Shown: in pieces, positions 20,451-46,679 of the stretch
Layout of the letters: each line of letters opens with the position of its first letter
How positions within the stretch are numbered: the stretch's first letter is position 1
Assembly: GCF_964340395.1 (NCBI RefSeq)
Contig: NC_135555.1
Span: forward strand, 19,371,615 to 19,435,614
DNA: 64,000 nucleotides
Origin: Glandiceps talaboti
Lineage: Eukaryota > Hemichordata > Enteropneusta > Spengelidae
Direction: 5' to 3'
The notes under the pieces: generated by a model
What the model saw: the letters and a program-made list of their open reading frames with translations, nothing else
What the model was told of the DNA's origin: nothing
Database searches by the model: none
Program-made: the position numbers and the translations under genes

Positions 20451-20481
<31 letters not shown>

Positions 20482-20591
20482 TTATATATACATATATATA
20501 TATATACACACGGGCGGGTGGAAGGGTGGGTAGACAGACAGGCAGGCAGGCATGCAGACGGACAGACATACAGCTACACATGCATGCAAGC

Positions 20592-20634
<43 letters not shown>

Positions 20635-20690
20635 TACGCATGCACACAGACAGATGGATAGACAGACAGCCCGACAGGAAGTAGACAGAT
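20424..20690. repeat. (CATA)n, (TA)n and (CAGA)n compound array
   Basis: CATA to about 20480, TA to about 20506, then imperfect CAGA from about 20533. Confidence 0.95.
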
Positions 20691-22915
20691 AGGACAGAAA
20701 ATAGATAGCTTAAGAGTACGTTTCTTTTCAAACAAGATAAAATTTAAAACTTATGAATATAATCCACCATAATGAAAAGGAGATAAACGTCGACGCGATT
20801 ATTGTTTTCAATCAGGAAATCAAACAATCGAAGACAACAATCGCACCACGTGGCGGGTTAATCACAGATTGCGTTGATCACAAATCGATTTTGTAGCCTC
20901 TTTACATACATGTTTCAATTCAACCTAGGATTCCAGTATGACAGCTGTCACCAGCCAGCTAACAAAAAAGAATCTCAACAGCATAATCGTATCGATGTTA
21001 TCATTTTTGCAGAGATCAATGTGTTGCTTGCGTGAAGACTTTTGGTCGTTTCCGTTTAAACGAGTTCAAAATTATGTATTTATGGTTTTTTAGAATTGAA
21101 ATGACATTTTTTCATAATTCTAAACGTGTTTAATAGATTGACACTGCCCACGAGTAAACATGTGAAGTGGTTGTCGTCCTTTAGGTACACTTTTATGTTT
21201 ATTTGTCACAATAAAGAGACCGTATTATTGAAATCAAAGAGATTCCATCATTGTGTGTTGTGTCATAAATGACAGGTGTCTGTCTTCCCGTCCATATAAT
21301 ACACTTTAAATCGGTATGGCGTCTGACAGAAGAGCGTTTCCTTTGCGTTTTTTTTTGTATAATAGTAACTTTTAAATCCACGCTTTTACTGAAGACTATT
21401 TGCGCTACAGTAGGCAATTGGCATAATACGAAGCTATGAAATCAGTACACGAATAATATTTCATTTTCGATTTGTGCAGCCACCGCTTTCAGCAATTCGC
21501 ATAGACAAGTATTACTTCATTTGAGTGCTATTTAGAACTCGTTCTTTCTCACAAAAGAACATACACTTCCCTCAATTGCAACTGTCACGCATGCTTTTCT
21601 GCGTGTTCGACCCAAGTCGACGGTGCACGGTCGTCAGAGCTTGCGTATTGAATTCGTAATCCTGGAGTATCTTGATTGACAAGTGACGGTAATAAAAGAA
21701 CCTATTGTGCCATTGACATGAACATATTAACAGTATAAAAAAAAGCAATTGTATTTCCGATGCTAAAGAAAGTGAATAAAAAGTTTTTCATTTATTTTAT
21801 TCAATTCATGTTGGGTTTCGTTAATATGCTTGTCAGTGTTGTGTAAGGACGTCGCGTGTCTTGTGCCGGGGTTCGAATTTAAACGAATTATTTTCTTTTA
21901 CTAAAAAGGGAGACCCTCTGATGCAATTAATTCTTGGATAAATTAAAGTAATTTTGACAACAATGTCTAAGGATAGTTCGGAAAGGCATTTAGTCGATAA
22001 GTGAGTCAATAATTCCAGTGATTTTTCAACCCTCTTCATTCTTAGAAAGGAATGAGTGGCTCCTTAGTTCTTAATTTCATGTTTTGAATTTTACAAAGGA
22101 CTTCCTTGACAAATCGCGAACCTTGCCGTTCTAAAAAGCCTTCAATTGATACGTTGTATTTTTTTTTGTGTGTGACGATGTATTGGCGGGTCTTAGCTTT
22201 CCAGACTGGGAACATCATTAAATAAACGTGCACATAGATTTCACCCCGAGACATCTGTGTTTATCGGCTTTGTTGGGACAATGGAATGGTTGCTGCTGGT
22301 CCGAGGTGAAAATAGCAACATGAACAATGCAAGGATTGAATTCGAGTGTCTGTCAATCATTCTAAGATAAATTCGAACGAGGTCGGCTCGAGTCAGATTA
22401 TTTACAGGATATATAAAGAGAAAAACAACCGTGTTTCAAAAAAAATGAATTCAAATGGTTTGTGTGACAGGATTACGTTATGTGGGTAGCTATAGTATAG
22501 ATCACCTCTGCACGACCCCAACACAACCGAAATGCTGTGATTCTAAATATCTATATCACACAGGCAAGGAAAACTCTTACACATACAATATTTCAAATCA
22601 CAAAATATTTGTTTCTTTCTTTCATATTCTTGAGAACCTTATATTTATTCATTATGTTGTGCGCTTTGGTGAGGCAAAGCATGGCATAACTTACTCATTA
22701 GCGAGTGGATTAAAAGAAATGACACTGTTAATGAGGGAAGGGTAAATTAAAAAAAATACGAAATGCAATTAATTGCAGATGGTATTACAAAAAGTAATTT
22801 TGAGATGAAAGAAATCTTTATTTCTGCCATAATTATTTTGGTTCAGTGATGCTCATCGAAATATTTGCGAAGCTACCATACGTTACAACGTTGTGTTGAT
22901 TGCAAAACGCACTTT

Positions 22916-23230
<315 letters not shown>

Positions 23231-24112
23231 ATGTGATAAACGATTCTTTCATTTTTTTACTTGTAATATTACTTTCAAATCTGTTTCTTTACATCCGTAA
23301 TAATATGAATACATTCTTAGTGAATTAAAACATTGGTCGCTAAGATAGTCAAAAGTGTTGATGAAATGGTCATAGGATAATTGAAAATGTGTGATTATGG
23401 ACTGTGCCTTAACATCAAATCAATACGATTTGTTAAGAGTAGTCTACATGTAGACATACATGGCGCAATAATGAGCCTTCTAAACACTTAGGGGAGGACC
23501 TAGGAAGAGAAAAATTCATCAAATTCGTTGACACGGAAACATTTAGCAAAACGGTTTTTCCTGTAAAATATGTTTCAATAGAAACTGAGCGCAGTGACGA
23601 CATTTCCCAAAGCCTAGAGTATTATACATCATATATACAAAGGGCACACTACGTGCAACTGAAACACTTTTCCTCGAAACGTAAATCAAGTCATTTTTTT
23701 CCACATTATGTGATTTTTTTAGACATGTCGCTCATCAAAAATTGAAATTTATCATGAAAATTAGCTATTCAAAGGAAGATATATCAAGCTAAGGCGAACG
23801 GTAAATCATAGAGTAAATAAGTAGTAACTGCGTAATTTGAATTGGCAATGTCACTTTGTCTACCTATTGTTATCACATCAAGATGATAAATGGGTACTTT
23901 ATATTTGAAAATTTCATATCGAATATTATGCATTCTTGAGATAGAGTTTAATTACTAAAAATCATCAATTATGCAAATGAATAATAAATATTCATAGGAA
24001 AACCTAATCATTTTTTCTATTACCATATTACGGAAGTTGTGTTACTAGAAAGTTTCATTTGATTTAATGAGGTATTTTTTTAGGTATCGTGTCAACAGAC
24101 TAACGGACAGAA

Positions 24113-24113
<1 letters not shown>

Positions 24114-24145
<32 letters not shown>

Positions 24146-24151
24146 GTCAGC

Positions 24152-24248
<97 letters not shown>
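24114..24248. repeat. (CAGA)n array
   Basis: About 33 CAGA units with a few substitutions. Confidence 0.97.
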
Positions 24249-24249
<1 letters not shown>

Positions 24250-24724
24250 TGGAACAGAAGGTTTACAGGATAGAGACATCAATGCCGTACCTATGTTGAT
24301 GGATGTACGTAAGTACATAATAGAACTGGTATCATGATTACAGTATTAGAAGCAAGCCAATGTTGTCATTGTCCTGACAAACCAAAGCGATCGATATCTC
24401 GTTGCAATGATCATGGTGCAATGTTTTCAGAAATCGGATATGTGAATTTTCATCTCGGCATGTGTCACATCCATAATGCGACATGACAAACTGTGATAAA
24501 TTGGCAATCTTCGTTCTTTCACAATTTCATAGCAACGAGATATTTTCATTGGCAACAACATTGGTGATTCAACAGTGTGGTGATAAACCCCTCATTGTAT
24601 GCCGGCGGCGATATCTCACATCGTAGGTTAATGATTTCTATTCTATAGACCTAAAAGTGTTCTGATTACAAGTGGCCTATTCACTTTGAGTCTATATCTA
24701 ACAGTTTACATGTATGTGTGTACA

Positions 24725-24961
24725 TTGAATGTATGTACATTGAATGTATGTATGTATGTATGTATGTATGTATGTATGTATGTATGTATGTATGTATGTA
24801 CGTACGTACGTACTCCCTCACGCACGCACGCACGTATGTATGTACGTACGTACGTACGTGCATGCATGTGTTGTGGAGGTCGTTGGTGGTGGATGGGGGA
24901 CGGACAGACGGACGGACAGCTGGACAGATGGATGGATAGATGGATGGATGGATGGATGGAT
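24725..24961. repeat. (TGTA)(CGTA)(GGAT) compound array
   Basis: TGTA units, then CGTA/CGCA units, a unique GT-rich spacer, and GGAC/GGAT units. Confidence 0.93.
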
Positions 24962-25473
24962 GCTTGCATGTATATTTGAAGCCGTTATGAATATACATGT
25001 AGTAAATGGAGACGGTTACTGCATCAGACAAAGCAAAATTTAAAGCTGACGAGACGGGTTGTATACCATGAGGTGTGCTACGACTGATATTGTGCATGAA
25101 TGTCGGTGGAAATGTCAGCTGCCCACCATAGAATCTGTTTTACTCCATGTACCCTCTTTGTGTTGCTCCGTGCAAGCAAAATGCTCTCATCCATTCACTA
25201 TTGCAATTTGTGTTACACTACTTTTAACAAAAGCTGACTAAATGTGGTCATAGAAGCATTCATGTTGTGTGGGTACTGACACGGTTCAAAGTATCACTCA
25301 TATATCAACATTTTGTTTACACTGTGTCTCCTCCTACTATATAATAAGTGACGAGCAGTTTTTTCTTCAAAGATATGAAATATCAAAAAAGGACTCAGAT
25401 ATAAACATAAGGCAAAATAAGGGGTCACAGAAGTTATGCATGACTGTTCATAGCTGACAATCTGACGGTATCA

Positions 25474-25556
25474 TGATATGATATGATATGATATGATATG
25501 ATGTGATATGATATGATATGATATGATATGATATGATATGATATGATATGATATGA
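25474..25556. repeat. (ATATG)n pentanucleotide array
   Basis: About 16 units of a 5-bp repeat, with one ATGTG variant. It abuts a family A fragment. Confidence 0.97.
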
Positions 25557-25564
25557 TTTTATTA

Positions 25565-25645
25565 TTTTTTCTCGAATACATAAAAAACTTGAAGGTCCGC
25601 AATGAAAAACTATGTGGGGTCGGGTAGCCATTTTTTAGGCCTAAA
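25565..25645. mobile_element. Family A element, 3' fragment (copy 3)
   Basis: Contains GTGAAAAACTA-like, GTGGGGTCGGGTA and TTTTTTAGGCCTAA blocks in the same order as the right ends of 1206-1566 and 15410-15787. The left part is missing, replaced by the pentanucleotide array. Confidence 0.65.
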
Positions 25646-26051
25646 CAGAATACAGTCACTCCAAGCACGTCAAAGAGACCTACATTGAAAATCAAAGATG
25701 TAAAATGATGTAAAATATATCACATTTGCTAAAAAAAATGGAAACACAATTTAAATCAGAAGGCGTTCAATGTATTTGCTCTTAATTCAGAGTAAAACTA
25801 GGCAGAGTCGGCTATATTAGGGACACATATAAAAAGGTTCGTTATTTTTGTCACAAGCAGAAATGTTAATTACATTGTCAATATTTCGTCTAGACTCGAT
25901 TCAGAGGACTGAATGATTTCGCCAGGAGTTCAATGGTGTCACACGTTATTATTGACCAATGCTTAGGAATTGAGGACCTGGTCGTATGCGCGGAACATTT
26001 CCTGCTTGTGATAAAATTGCTCTACACCACAGTGGCAGAGCGTACTACCAA

Positions 26052-26054
<3 letters not shown>

Positions 26055-26141
<87 letters not shown>
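26055..26141. repeat. (TA)n tract in the Penelope-like tail
   Basis: A pure 87-bp TA run. Confidence 0.97.
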
Positions 26142-26143
<2 letters not shown>

Positions 26144-26241
26144 GACTGGATGTAGATAAAACCACATAAAAGTGCTCAATACGGGTAGTAGAGCGAATTA
26201 TATATAGGTTTTGAAAATTTGAACCAAATTATATGCTATAG

Positions 26242-26290
26242 ACCCTACAGAACTGTTTCGTGAGGTGCGTAGTCCTCACTCATCAGGGGT
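26242..26290 (-). ncRNA. Hammerhead ribozyme, type I-like, with short stem III
   Basis: A self-cleaving RNA motif. On the minus strand, stem I is ACCC (26287-26290) with GGGU (26242-26245). The core CUGAUGA is at 26280-26286. Stem II pairs GUGAGG with CCUCAC (6 bp), loop 26266-26273. GAA is at 26257-26259, and stem III pairs ACAG with CUGU around a UU loop (26247-26256). The nucleotide before the cleavage site is A (26246, GUA). All invariant core bases are present. A further CUAUA/UAUAG pairing beyond an internal loop could extend stem I. Penelope-like and retrozyme hammerheads are known for such minimal stem III, which favours activity as dimers. Confidence 0.85.
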
Positions 26291-26390
26291 AGAATGGAAT
26301 ATAGTATCTGCGTATCCTTACCGTTAAATTCTATTATTCTAAAGTTCCTAACAGGGAATATCCACCTAGTAACATAGCGCATTAGCATAG

Positions 26391-26744
26391 TTAATTGTTC
26401 TGCAATAATGATTTATGTCTATGCCTACACGACGACACAAGTTCATTCCGTTTATTTAGAGTGCAACGATGAGGTTGGCAAATTATAATATACTTTTCAG
26501 TTATGCAGAGATTACATCTCTGACTGGAGCTGTTGTACGGTCGCGCGCGTGCGATAATTTTCCATGTGATGTCGTAATCAATTTCTTTATCCTTAAGAAA
26601 CCATACATACTTACTTAGTTCTGTTGAGTTTCTTGACAAATTATTGCGGAATGAAGCTGTGTGGTTCCTGTACCGTGTATTTATATACCATGAAACCGCG
26701 TTGGTGAATCTCGTTGGATCTACACTAGGGATGGTTATGTCCAT
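26391..26744 (-). pseudogene. Penelope-like element protein, C-terminal GIY-YIG endonuclease region (decayed)
   Basis: A 117-codon frame that matches the C-terminal part of Penelope-type polyproteins, where a GIY-YIG nuclease follows the reverse transcriptase. Visible family features: RY.NH (basic residue and His of the nuclease), RNSTELS with the catalytic Glu, WKI, the knuckle-like CNLC..EK, and the LNKRNEL..SCRHR block before the end. The N-terminal GIY and YIG strands are not legible and appear disrupted just upstream. No reverse transcriptase motifs follow to the right. It is a truncated, inactive relic. The nearby hammerhead is on the same strand, about 100 bp after its stop. Confidence 0.75.
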
Positions 26745-26760
26745 TTCGTGTTAGGGTTTG

Positions 26761-28142
26761 AAAATGAAAATAAGTTTTGTCTGTCAGAAACTCTTGGCAA
26801 ATAGTCTGGTAACTTCGATAAGATTTCAGTTAAAACAACACTGTCTGTAAATGGTTTTAATTTATTTTTAAAAGTTTTTTTTTTTTTTTTTTTTTTTTAC
26901 CCCTGTCATTTTTACTATTACAACTCGTGCTATGGTTGTTTTTTTCCGTATGACCATTTCTAACTTTAATTTCATTTGTCGATCGATGAAAACATCCAGG
27001 CCAATTTTATATACGAAGTTTGTTAGTCGAAACCATTTGCGAAACCCCCACAACGGAAAATGGGTAGGTTCGAAACATGAGGTTCTCGTAGACCGGTTTC
27101 ATCACAGCACACAAGGGAAATGAAAGTAAATATATGTTGTTGTTTTTTTTTTAATTCTGCAATTTTCTTCTTTTTCATTATGGTTGGGTGACTTTACTTC
27201 TTTCATCATATTTGAATGTAATTGTGTAGATAAAAGTTGGAGTGTGTCTTGTGGATTTAAATTTTTTTTTTTTACATCAACAAGGAAAGAAAATGGGTAG
27301 GCACAATGCATGTGACTTGATGGAAAGCATACTTAAATGAACACTGGTTATACGTGGGCTCTACATGCCCAACGTTAAATAATGTCATTTGTTGAAAGAC
27401 AGCCTGTGGAGGTGCATGACCTTTCAAAAACGAATGAACAGTAGGACTGCGTAGTAACATGGCATTTGTGAATTCTCCTGCCAGTTAGCAATATCAAACC
27501 ACTACACATACCGTTACACACAAATGTCATTACCAGTGATGTGATCTCGTTGAAAAAGTGTATATTGTGAATGTGTACCGTTTAAAGCGATAGATCTTTA
27601 GGAGAAAAGGAAGGATGACTTTCAGCCAATGCACGGAAAATTGTTCTTTCTGACTCTGGCGTTCCGTTGTCGACTGCTGCGACCGAACAAGGTCTCCGTG
27701 TGGTTCCGAGCCCCCGTGGTTTGAATGGCAAGAGCGTCTAAATACCAATCAATTCGTTTGCCAAAGAACTTGCAATAAACAGTACCGGCAGGGGCAATCG
27801 CGTTAAAACAACTGACCAATGGACAGACTAATTCGCAACTCTCGCTATTAGCGAGAGAAATTACGGGCCGTGCTCGCTGACACCTTGCCTCCCTGAGACC
27901 GTCTGCGTGCGTTTAGGAGACAGACAAGTCATCTACGTATAAACGTCAACACACTTATTGTATTCCGAGTATGTTTCTACTATTTCCTGCGAGAGATCCT
28001 TTCACGCAATCATTGATGACGAGAAATTGACAAGGACAAGCGAATTTGGTAGCACTGTTCCCGGTGGGATGAACCAGCACAACAGAACGGCCATTCATTG
28101 ATGGCATCTTTTGTATGAAAGACTAAATGCACTGAATACATC
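26761..28142. other. Intergenic upstream of the first CUB-LDLa gene
   Basis: Contains a T24 run at 26875-26898 (a poly-A on the minus strand, perhaps the tail of an old retroposed sequence) but no supported exon. The 300 bp before 28143 are less AT-rich and should include the promoter. No core element can be named. Confidence 0.5.
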
Positions 28143-40291
<12,149 letters not shown>

Positions 40292-41958
40292 CATAAGCCA
40301 ACCGCTTTCTTTTAATTTTAAGAATAGGCCATTTGATTTTGTTTGTCCAATCATTAAACTTAAGGCCGTTTTCGATTGGCTAAATATTTACTGGGTTTTA
40401 TACAAGACGCTGGATTTCTCTAGACCCAACACAGCTTACCCATTTTCCCGGCCAAACTATATTTAAATACGGCAAACATCCATAATACATTGCTATCAGT
40501 GGCACGGAGTATTGATAATAACACCTGCCCAAGATAGTATTTTAACTACCGCAGGTAGGAGGAAACAATAGGCAATATTTACAGATTGGATCGGAGAGGC
40601 CACAGGCCAACTGACGACACAAGGGGACATCAGATATAGGTTACCTACCGACTCGGAGAGAAAGACATGTACGTACATGTACTACGTACATTTAATGTGT
40701 TCCCTAATGCACCGATGAAGTGTATATTTGATAGCTTAGAACTTTGAGAAGAATGTTTTAAAGTCAGAGATTTTAAAGTACCATTAAGAAATATTTTCTT
40801 TTGGCAGGATTCAAAAGCACTTCATGTGTATTTGTCAAATGCGGAAGCAAGCTTTAGTGGAAAGGTTACTGTGTGGAAGTTACACTTCAAACCCAGAATA
40901 CTTTAAAACTGTCTTGGTCGACGTAGCTTTTCATCGACATTAAAGCTTGTGGTAAACTTAACCCAGAATAATTTCAGACATGTTTAATAGCCTGTTATAA
41001 TACATAGTTGTTACAAGATTTGACCATGACACGAGTCTTCACACAGTCCTATGTCTGTAAAATCACATACACAGAGGTTTATTCCAAATTCTGGAATTAT
41101 CAACTGCTCTGGTAAACAGGCGACCGCAACGAACTAACGAACGAACGAATGAACGAAAAAGGGCGAGCATTGAAATGAATTCGACAGTAAACTTTTTTCC
41201 AATGCAATACACAATACGCCATGGCCTTCGACTGTGAGAGTCACCATTATCTTTTCTGCAAGGCGTAAAAGGGGGGGGGGAGGTATTCGAAGTAGGTGAA
41301 AAAAAAGAGAAAGTATGATTTTCTAGTTTTCTAGTCGTGGTGTTTTTTTGTATAATTGTCTTCACCACCACCCACTGTCTGCTACGGATAAAGATACACG
41401 AGTATTTACTACAGACACAGGAGTGGGAACTTGTACGCCATCTTATTACCAATGACGATTTTGAACAAGAACTTGATTTTTATTGAGATTCCAAACCCAG
41501 ACAATCAAAACGATAGTCTCTAATGAAAATATTTATGTATATAAAAGGCTACAACCTATAGAAGTGAACAAAAAATAGAAGAGCTGTACATATTTAATGT
41601 TTATATTATTGTTATTCAAAGTCAAATTGATATGCACTGAGTTTGCGTTATATACTTTGTATCAGATTGGTATTGCCAGCATCACACCTTCAAATATATG
41701 CACACCCGTACTTCAAAATCACTGTCGTGAGAGTGTTTTTTTTAAAATGTTTCTTTTTTCTTCTGATTTTCCTCTGATTTTGCATTGGGTGATTCTATTA
41801 CCTAATAATCTAGGCCCCAGCTTCAGTCAGTATTTAAAGCTCCATGCGCTGTCAAATGACCAAAAACTGAGAGTTGAAATATTTTTTTAAAAATTGTTAT
41901 ATTTTTTCATGTGTGTAAAGATATACTTCAAAAATGATTACGTAAAGGTCTGTTTAAT

Positions 41959-41997
41959 CTCAGACCACTAAAATAAAAAGTTCGTTAGTGGTCTGAG
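41959..41997. repeat. Family C hairpin CTCAGACCACTAA/TTAGTGGTCTGAG
   Basis: Perfect 13-base arms around about 13 bases. Same arms as at 6243-6274. Confidence 0.8.
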
Positions 41998-44900
41998 GTT
42001 TAATAATCTAGGGTGTTAACGTTGGAAATGTATAACTTACCCGGAGGCTAAGTCTTAACAAGTCATGAAGGCATTGCACATACCGGGAAAGTATTGAGTG
42101 ACATGTGTTGTAGTATATTTTTTAAAAATCCACTTTTTCAATTACTAAGAGAAAAACTACTTTAATTTCATTATTTTAGAATTCGTGAAACTGTAGAGAA
42201 AGTCCTGACCCATTTCATTGCTGCTTAACGGCTTTCAATTTTCAGCCCTGATCACGAACGCTAAGAACTAGCAGCTTTCAAATTAGGTCTGTCGTCAAAA
42301 TATGAATTGTGCTTTAAAGGCCCATGATTCTATCCCAGGACTCGCATCAAGTGTTAGCTCATCATTGGAACCATTATGATTAGAAGGGATTATGTGTGTT
42401 TTCGTGACTAAACGTTTCACACCTCATAATTTTTGTCTCACCAAAAGTTAAGCCTAATTCGACAAGTCATGAAGAAGCACAATTATTATTATAGCCAATA
42501 CACCACATGGTGTATTTTTTTCTTAGGTTTTACATCCTGAGGTAGACTTGTTTCACGAAGTGCTATCCCAGGTGTACTTTGAACATTTCAAGCATGGCAA
42601 AAAAAACCCCTAAAAATGAAACTGCGATTAATTCAGACACCGTTAATGAAGAAAGGAAAATTTCCTTTGTACAATTTGTATGCATCGTCACATGTTAAAC
42701 CAGAGTTACTGCAAGCGTCAACCATTTTGAAAGTCACATTTACGTATGCTATAGTAGGAGCCCAGGTGTGAAGTGGGTATAAGATTGGACATGTTTATTC
42801 ATTATTTTTCCATTTACTGAAAATCACACCTGCACAGTCATATTTTTCATACTTTTCATGGAGAAGGGGATTTGTAAAGAAATAAAAAAGCAAACCTGAG
42901 ATAAACCTGATACACTGATGCTGTGAATGTCTTTGATTGCATGAATGAGGATAACAGTTTAAATGTGTTGATATTGGTGAGCGTGTGATAGTTAGATTGT
43001 TAAATCTAATACTGTGACGGTGATGTCCTGTGTTTGACCGTTTATAGTTTCGACTGGAAATTGCGGGGGAAAGTACGTAATTGTGCGCTATTTGGCTCAC
43101 AATTTTCGGTTCGAAACAGAAATCTCAAAGGAGTCGTGACGGTTTACTCAAATTCAAAATTCGCAGACTTGAAGCCACCCCTCTCCTCTCCTCTCACCCC
43201 CTGCCCCCCTCCCCATCCCGCTTCTTGTGGTATATTATCGTGCATCTTTTCTTTTAGACCTTTTGATTGTAAAATGAATGAAAGTGACCAAGCCTTCAAC
43301 GCTGCAGTTTTGGTGGGTAAATTGTTCTATAAATGAGAGAACTCGCCGGTACATTTTTTCTTAGCGCCCTCAACAACAAAAAGGCTGCGGAGAGAGTTAA
43401 TACGTAAATTGGGATTAATACTACCAAAACATATAACTAGATATCCAGCATTAATATCATCAAGTTTGATTTCTCCATAGATTATTATTATATCAATATA
43501 TTACAAATTCAGACAACCAATTAAGTACCATCAAGGACATTATCTAATAAATCATTAGTCACCTTATACCACCCACTGACTTCAAATGACAAAGAGTTGT
43601 CATTCTAACAACTGTGGGTAACAAAACATAGTCAAATCTCAATAGAACGAATTACAACCGTTCTTACTTCAGCCTGGCGTAAAAGGTGTGGTCTAATTAC
43701 CGTAAAATATTTTCACGAAAATGGCACTGTTGTTGTTTTAGAAGCAAAACTAACCAAACAGAAATTATAGTAAAACTTCGGAAATACCGTGCAATGCTCT
43801 GGAATGGCTTCTAACTACAAGGTAAATCACAGATGAGTAAATTATCAAATGAACTGACTGTAACTACTGTGTGCTATAACGCACTGGCTTGTACATTGTA
43901 AGCTTAGGGTTTAACCTACACGTACACTGACTGCAAATAAAAGCCAAAATTCCACTTATAGTTACTCGACAACTTTTAGTGAAATATTTACGTGTGGTCG
44001 TTGGGAGGATTTACTTGAGGCAGAGGGGAGTGGTGGTGATGGTGGTGGTAGTGGTGGTGGTTGTTCAAACATCAGATTTAAAATCTTATGTCAATATTGC
44101 CTGGTTGTTCAATTCGATTGATATCTTCCTACCTTTTACGTTGTTGTACCTTCCTTAGTACCACATATCAATGCCTACGTTTTCATCTTGATCGACACTC
44201 TCGAGCTATATATGTGACCATTCAATTTCGCGTTGAGTTGTCATTCTCGTCTAAGGCACGATTCTTTGAGTGTATAAATGAATTATTCATTTTTTTCTTC
44301 TTGTTGTAAATGTTAATTTGCTTTCAGGCTACTATTATATAAATGGTCTGAGATTTGGTTTACCTTCATTTCAGACCGTGGTCAGAACTTCCATCTACAG
44401 TATGTTTTTTGAGAGATTCCAACTCGGTATTGAGTCTAAAAGCTACTAGAGGTAAAATGTGACACTTTAGATACACCATACACCAACTAGCTGTACGTAA
44501 ACATTCCAGTGTGATTATTCAAAACCTCGTCATCAAGGGCATACAACCAATTTAGTACATACACATCCAATTTCAACATCCATGGAAACTAAACAAAAAA
44601 GGTGTTATTCTATGACCAATAAATCTCTACTCTCGATTATGTACTACCATATAACGAGATAGATTTAGAGATTTAGTTTGACAACATAACAAATTCACAT
44701 CTACCAATTCCATATTTGTCATGAATTACAGAACAGTCGACACTGATAAAAAAAAATGATACGTTTTATCTCTATACCAAACAAATAAACATATACCATC
44801 ACATCCACAACAGCCACACAAAACAGTCTGATGACAAATATAATGTTGTGTCTGTATAAGTCATAACAGTAATTGTTGTGGGGGACGTAAAACAACATCA

Positions 44901-45799
44901 CCGTGTTGCCTTGTATACTCTCTAAATCTACCTCGTTTCTGTAGGAGTCACAAAATGTTTCTTTGTATGCCAATGTTACAGTTGCCAAATATCGACCATT
45001 TAAGCAGATATACTTTGTCAGTGTACGTTTGGTTTGGAAACAAAGGACTAACAGTATTGTAGCTGGCGCTGGATTAGTTCTCCCAAGACATGATGGGGAC
45101 GTCTGCATGGGACAGATCATCACTTTTCTAACCACATTGTCTGTTGTTACAGTGGTGATTTTTTTTTTTAATTTTACTTACCAATGTGGACAAATCAAAA
45201 TATATGTCAGTTCTTACGTCTACTAAGAATTTGATACTTTTATCGTCAGTGTTCATCTGGAGATTGTGGCATCTTACTTTCAGTAAACTGAATAGAGAGG
45301 AATCGATAACAAAGTGTCTGGGTACACCCATAAACCGTTTTTGTCTCTGGGATAGTCACACACAGAGAACGAAAATAAAGCATGATAAATATACAAAACA
45401 CAGGGTGATTTCATACTAACAACAAGGCAACGAGGTGAGTATGTTCGTCTATATATGTACATGTCTTTATCTAGATAAATCATAATGTCTCAAATTGGAC
45501 ATAGGATTTGGCGATGACGTCATTATTATTCTCGACCAATTGCAAGTCTTTATCTAACTCAGCTTCATTTAGAATAAATAGCTTTTATCATATTACGGTC
45601 TAAAGGACGTGTTGTCGGTTCTCAACTTTTAACTTTCTGGTGAAATTGGAACCGTGATGTTAAATGTACATGTACAAATGTACATAAAGTAATTTCTTCT
45701 ACCTTATCAACGATGAAATTAAGGGGACATGTTGTGGTGGCAACTGCTAAGATAATTATGTTAAATTATGCAGAACAAACGGTAAAAACCGAATTTGGT

Positions 45800-45881
45800 A
45801 TATGAATATGAATATGAATATGAATATGAATATGAATATGAATGTGAATATGAATGTGAATGTGAATGTGAATGTGAATAT
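45800..45881. repeat. (GAATAT)n hexanucleotide array
   Basis: About 13 units alternating between GAATAT and GAATGT. Confidence 0.95.
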
Positions 45882-46679
45882 GGGTTTAACAAACAATTTT
45901 TGGTATAAATAAATTTGAAATCTTCCAACTTTATGCCTCTTTGTGTATATTTACCCACTTCTATCACACTGTGCTTGTTCAGATTGCCAGCTGAATGAAT
46001 ATTCATTTGTACTGTGTGTCAGTAAGTCTTGGACATTGACTGTTAGCAGTCAAAAATACGATTTCATCAGTTACAGACAGATTAAGCTTCACTTTAATCA
46101 TGAAAACAAAAAGTTTCCTTTCTGTCATTCTGTATTTCACGTATCACCCATGCTTCATTAGGGCATGTACATTGTTGTTGTGTCAGTAACCTGTTATGCA
46201 TATTAGTACAGTAGCTCCCATTGACAACCTTTTAAATACATATTACGCACACATCGCGTGTCGATTTCGTAGCGTGTGAAAGTACAGCGACCTTTGATTC
46301 CCGCGTGGCATGACTGGCATGCGTCAATTCAGTTACAAGTCCAGTTCCCTCAGGCGACTTAAACGGTGTATGGTGAAATAAAGTGAGTTTAGTGAGACGT
46401 CCGTCTTAACTCTTACCGCAGGTGTTCTTTGCTTTATAATCATGCAATTAAAGTGTCTAAAATATCTTTTCATTGGATTTCTTTAGTGAGCGGCCAAACA
46501 AAACTTGCTGTGGTAGTCGTCCGTGTGGTCTGAGCCGACATGCTGGTATCCTTCCTAGGAAGTTACTTGACAACAGAATCTAAAACAATGACATAGTTTC
46601 GAACCAACACTATGCATACTTTCACTTAAAATCATAGTATGGGTGACAATGCGTAGTCTCTAGCGCTGTATCTCTCTTT

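Larger units (their letters stand above)
25985..26760 (-). mobile_element. Penelope-like retroelement, truncated 3' part
   Basis: Read on the minus strand, it starts with the decayed end of the element's protein (stop at 26391). Next comes a short untranslated stretch with a hammerhead ribozyme (26242-26290), then an 87-bp AT dinucleotide tract, and a small hairpin GCTCT/AGAGC near 26022-26045. Protein end, hammerhead and repeat-rich tail in that order are what is known of Penelope-like elements. The reverse transcriptase part is missing. Assignment rests on the GIY-YIG-type C-terminal motifs plus the ribozyme. Confidence 0.75.

Noticed and set aside
21862-21880. GGGTTCGAATT, resembling a tRNA B box
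   Set aside because: No acceptor or anticodon stem can be folded around it on either strand.
41063-41452. Minus-strand 129-codon frame
   Set aside because: Low complexity and homopolymer-derived stretches, no domain.
44719-45226. Overlapping open frames on both strands
   Set aside because: No domain, no consistent splice sites, and composition does not favour either strand.
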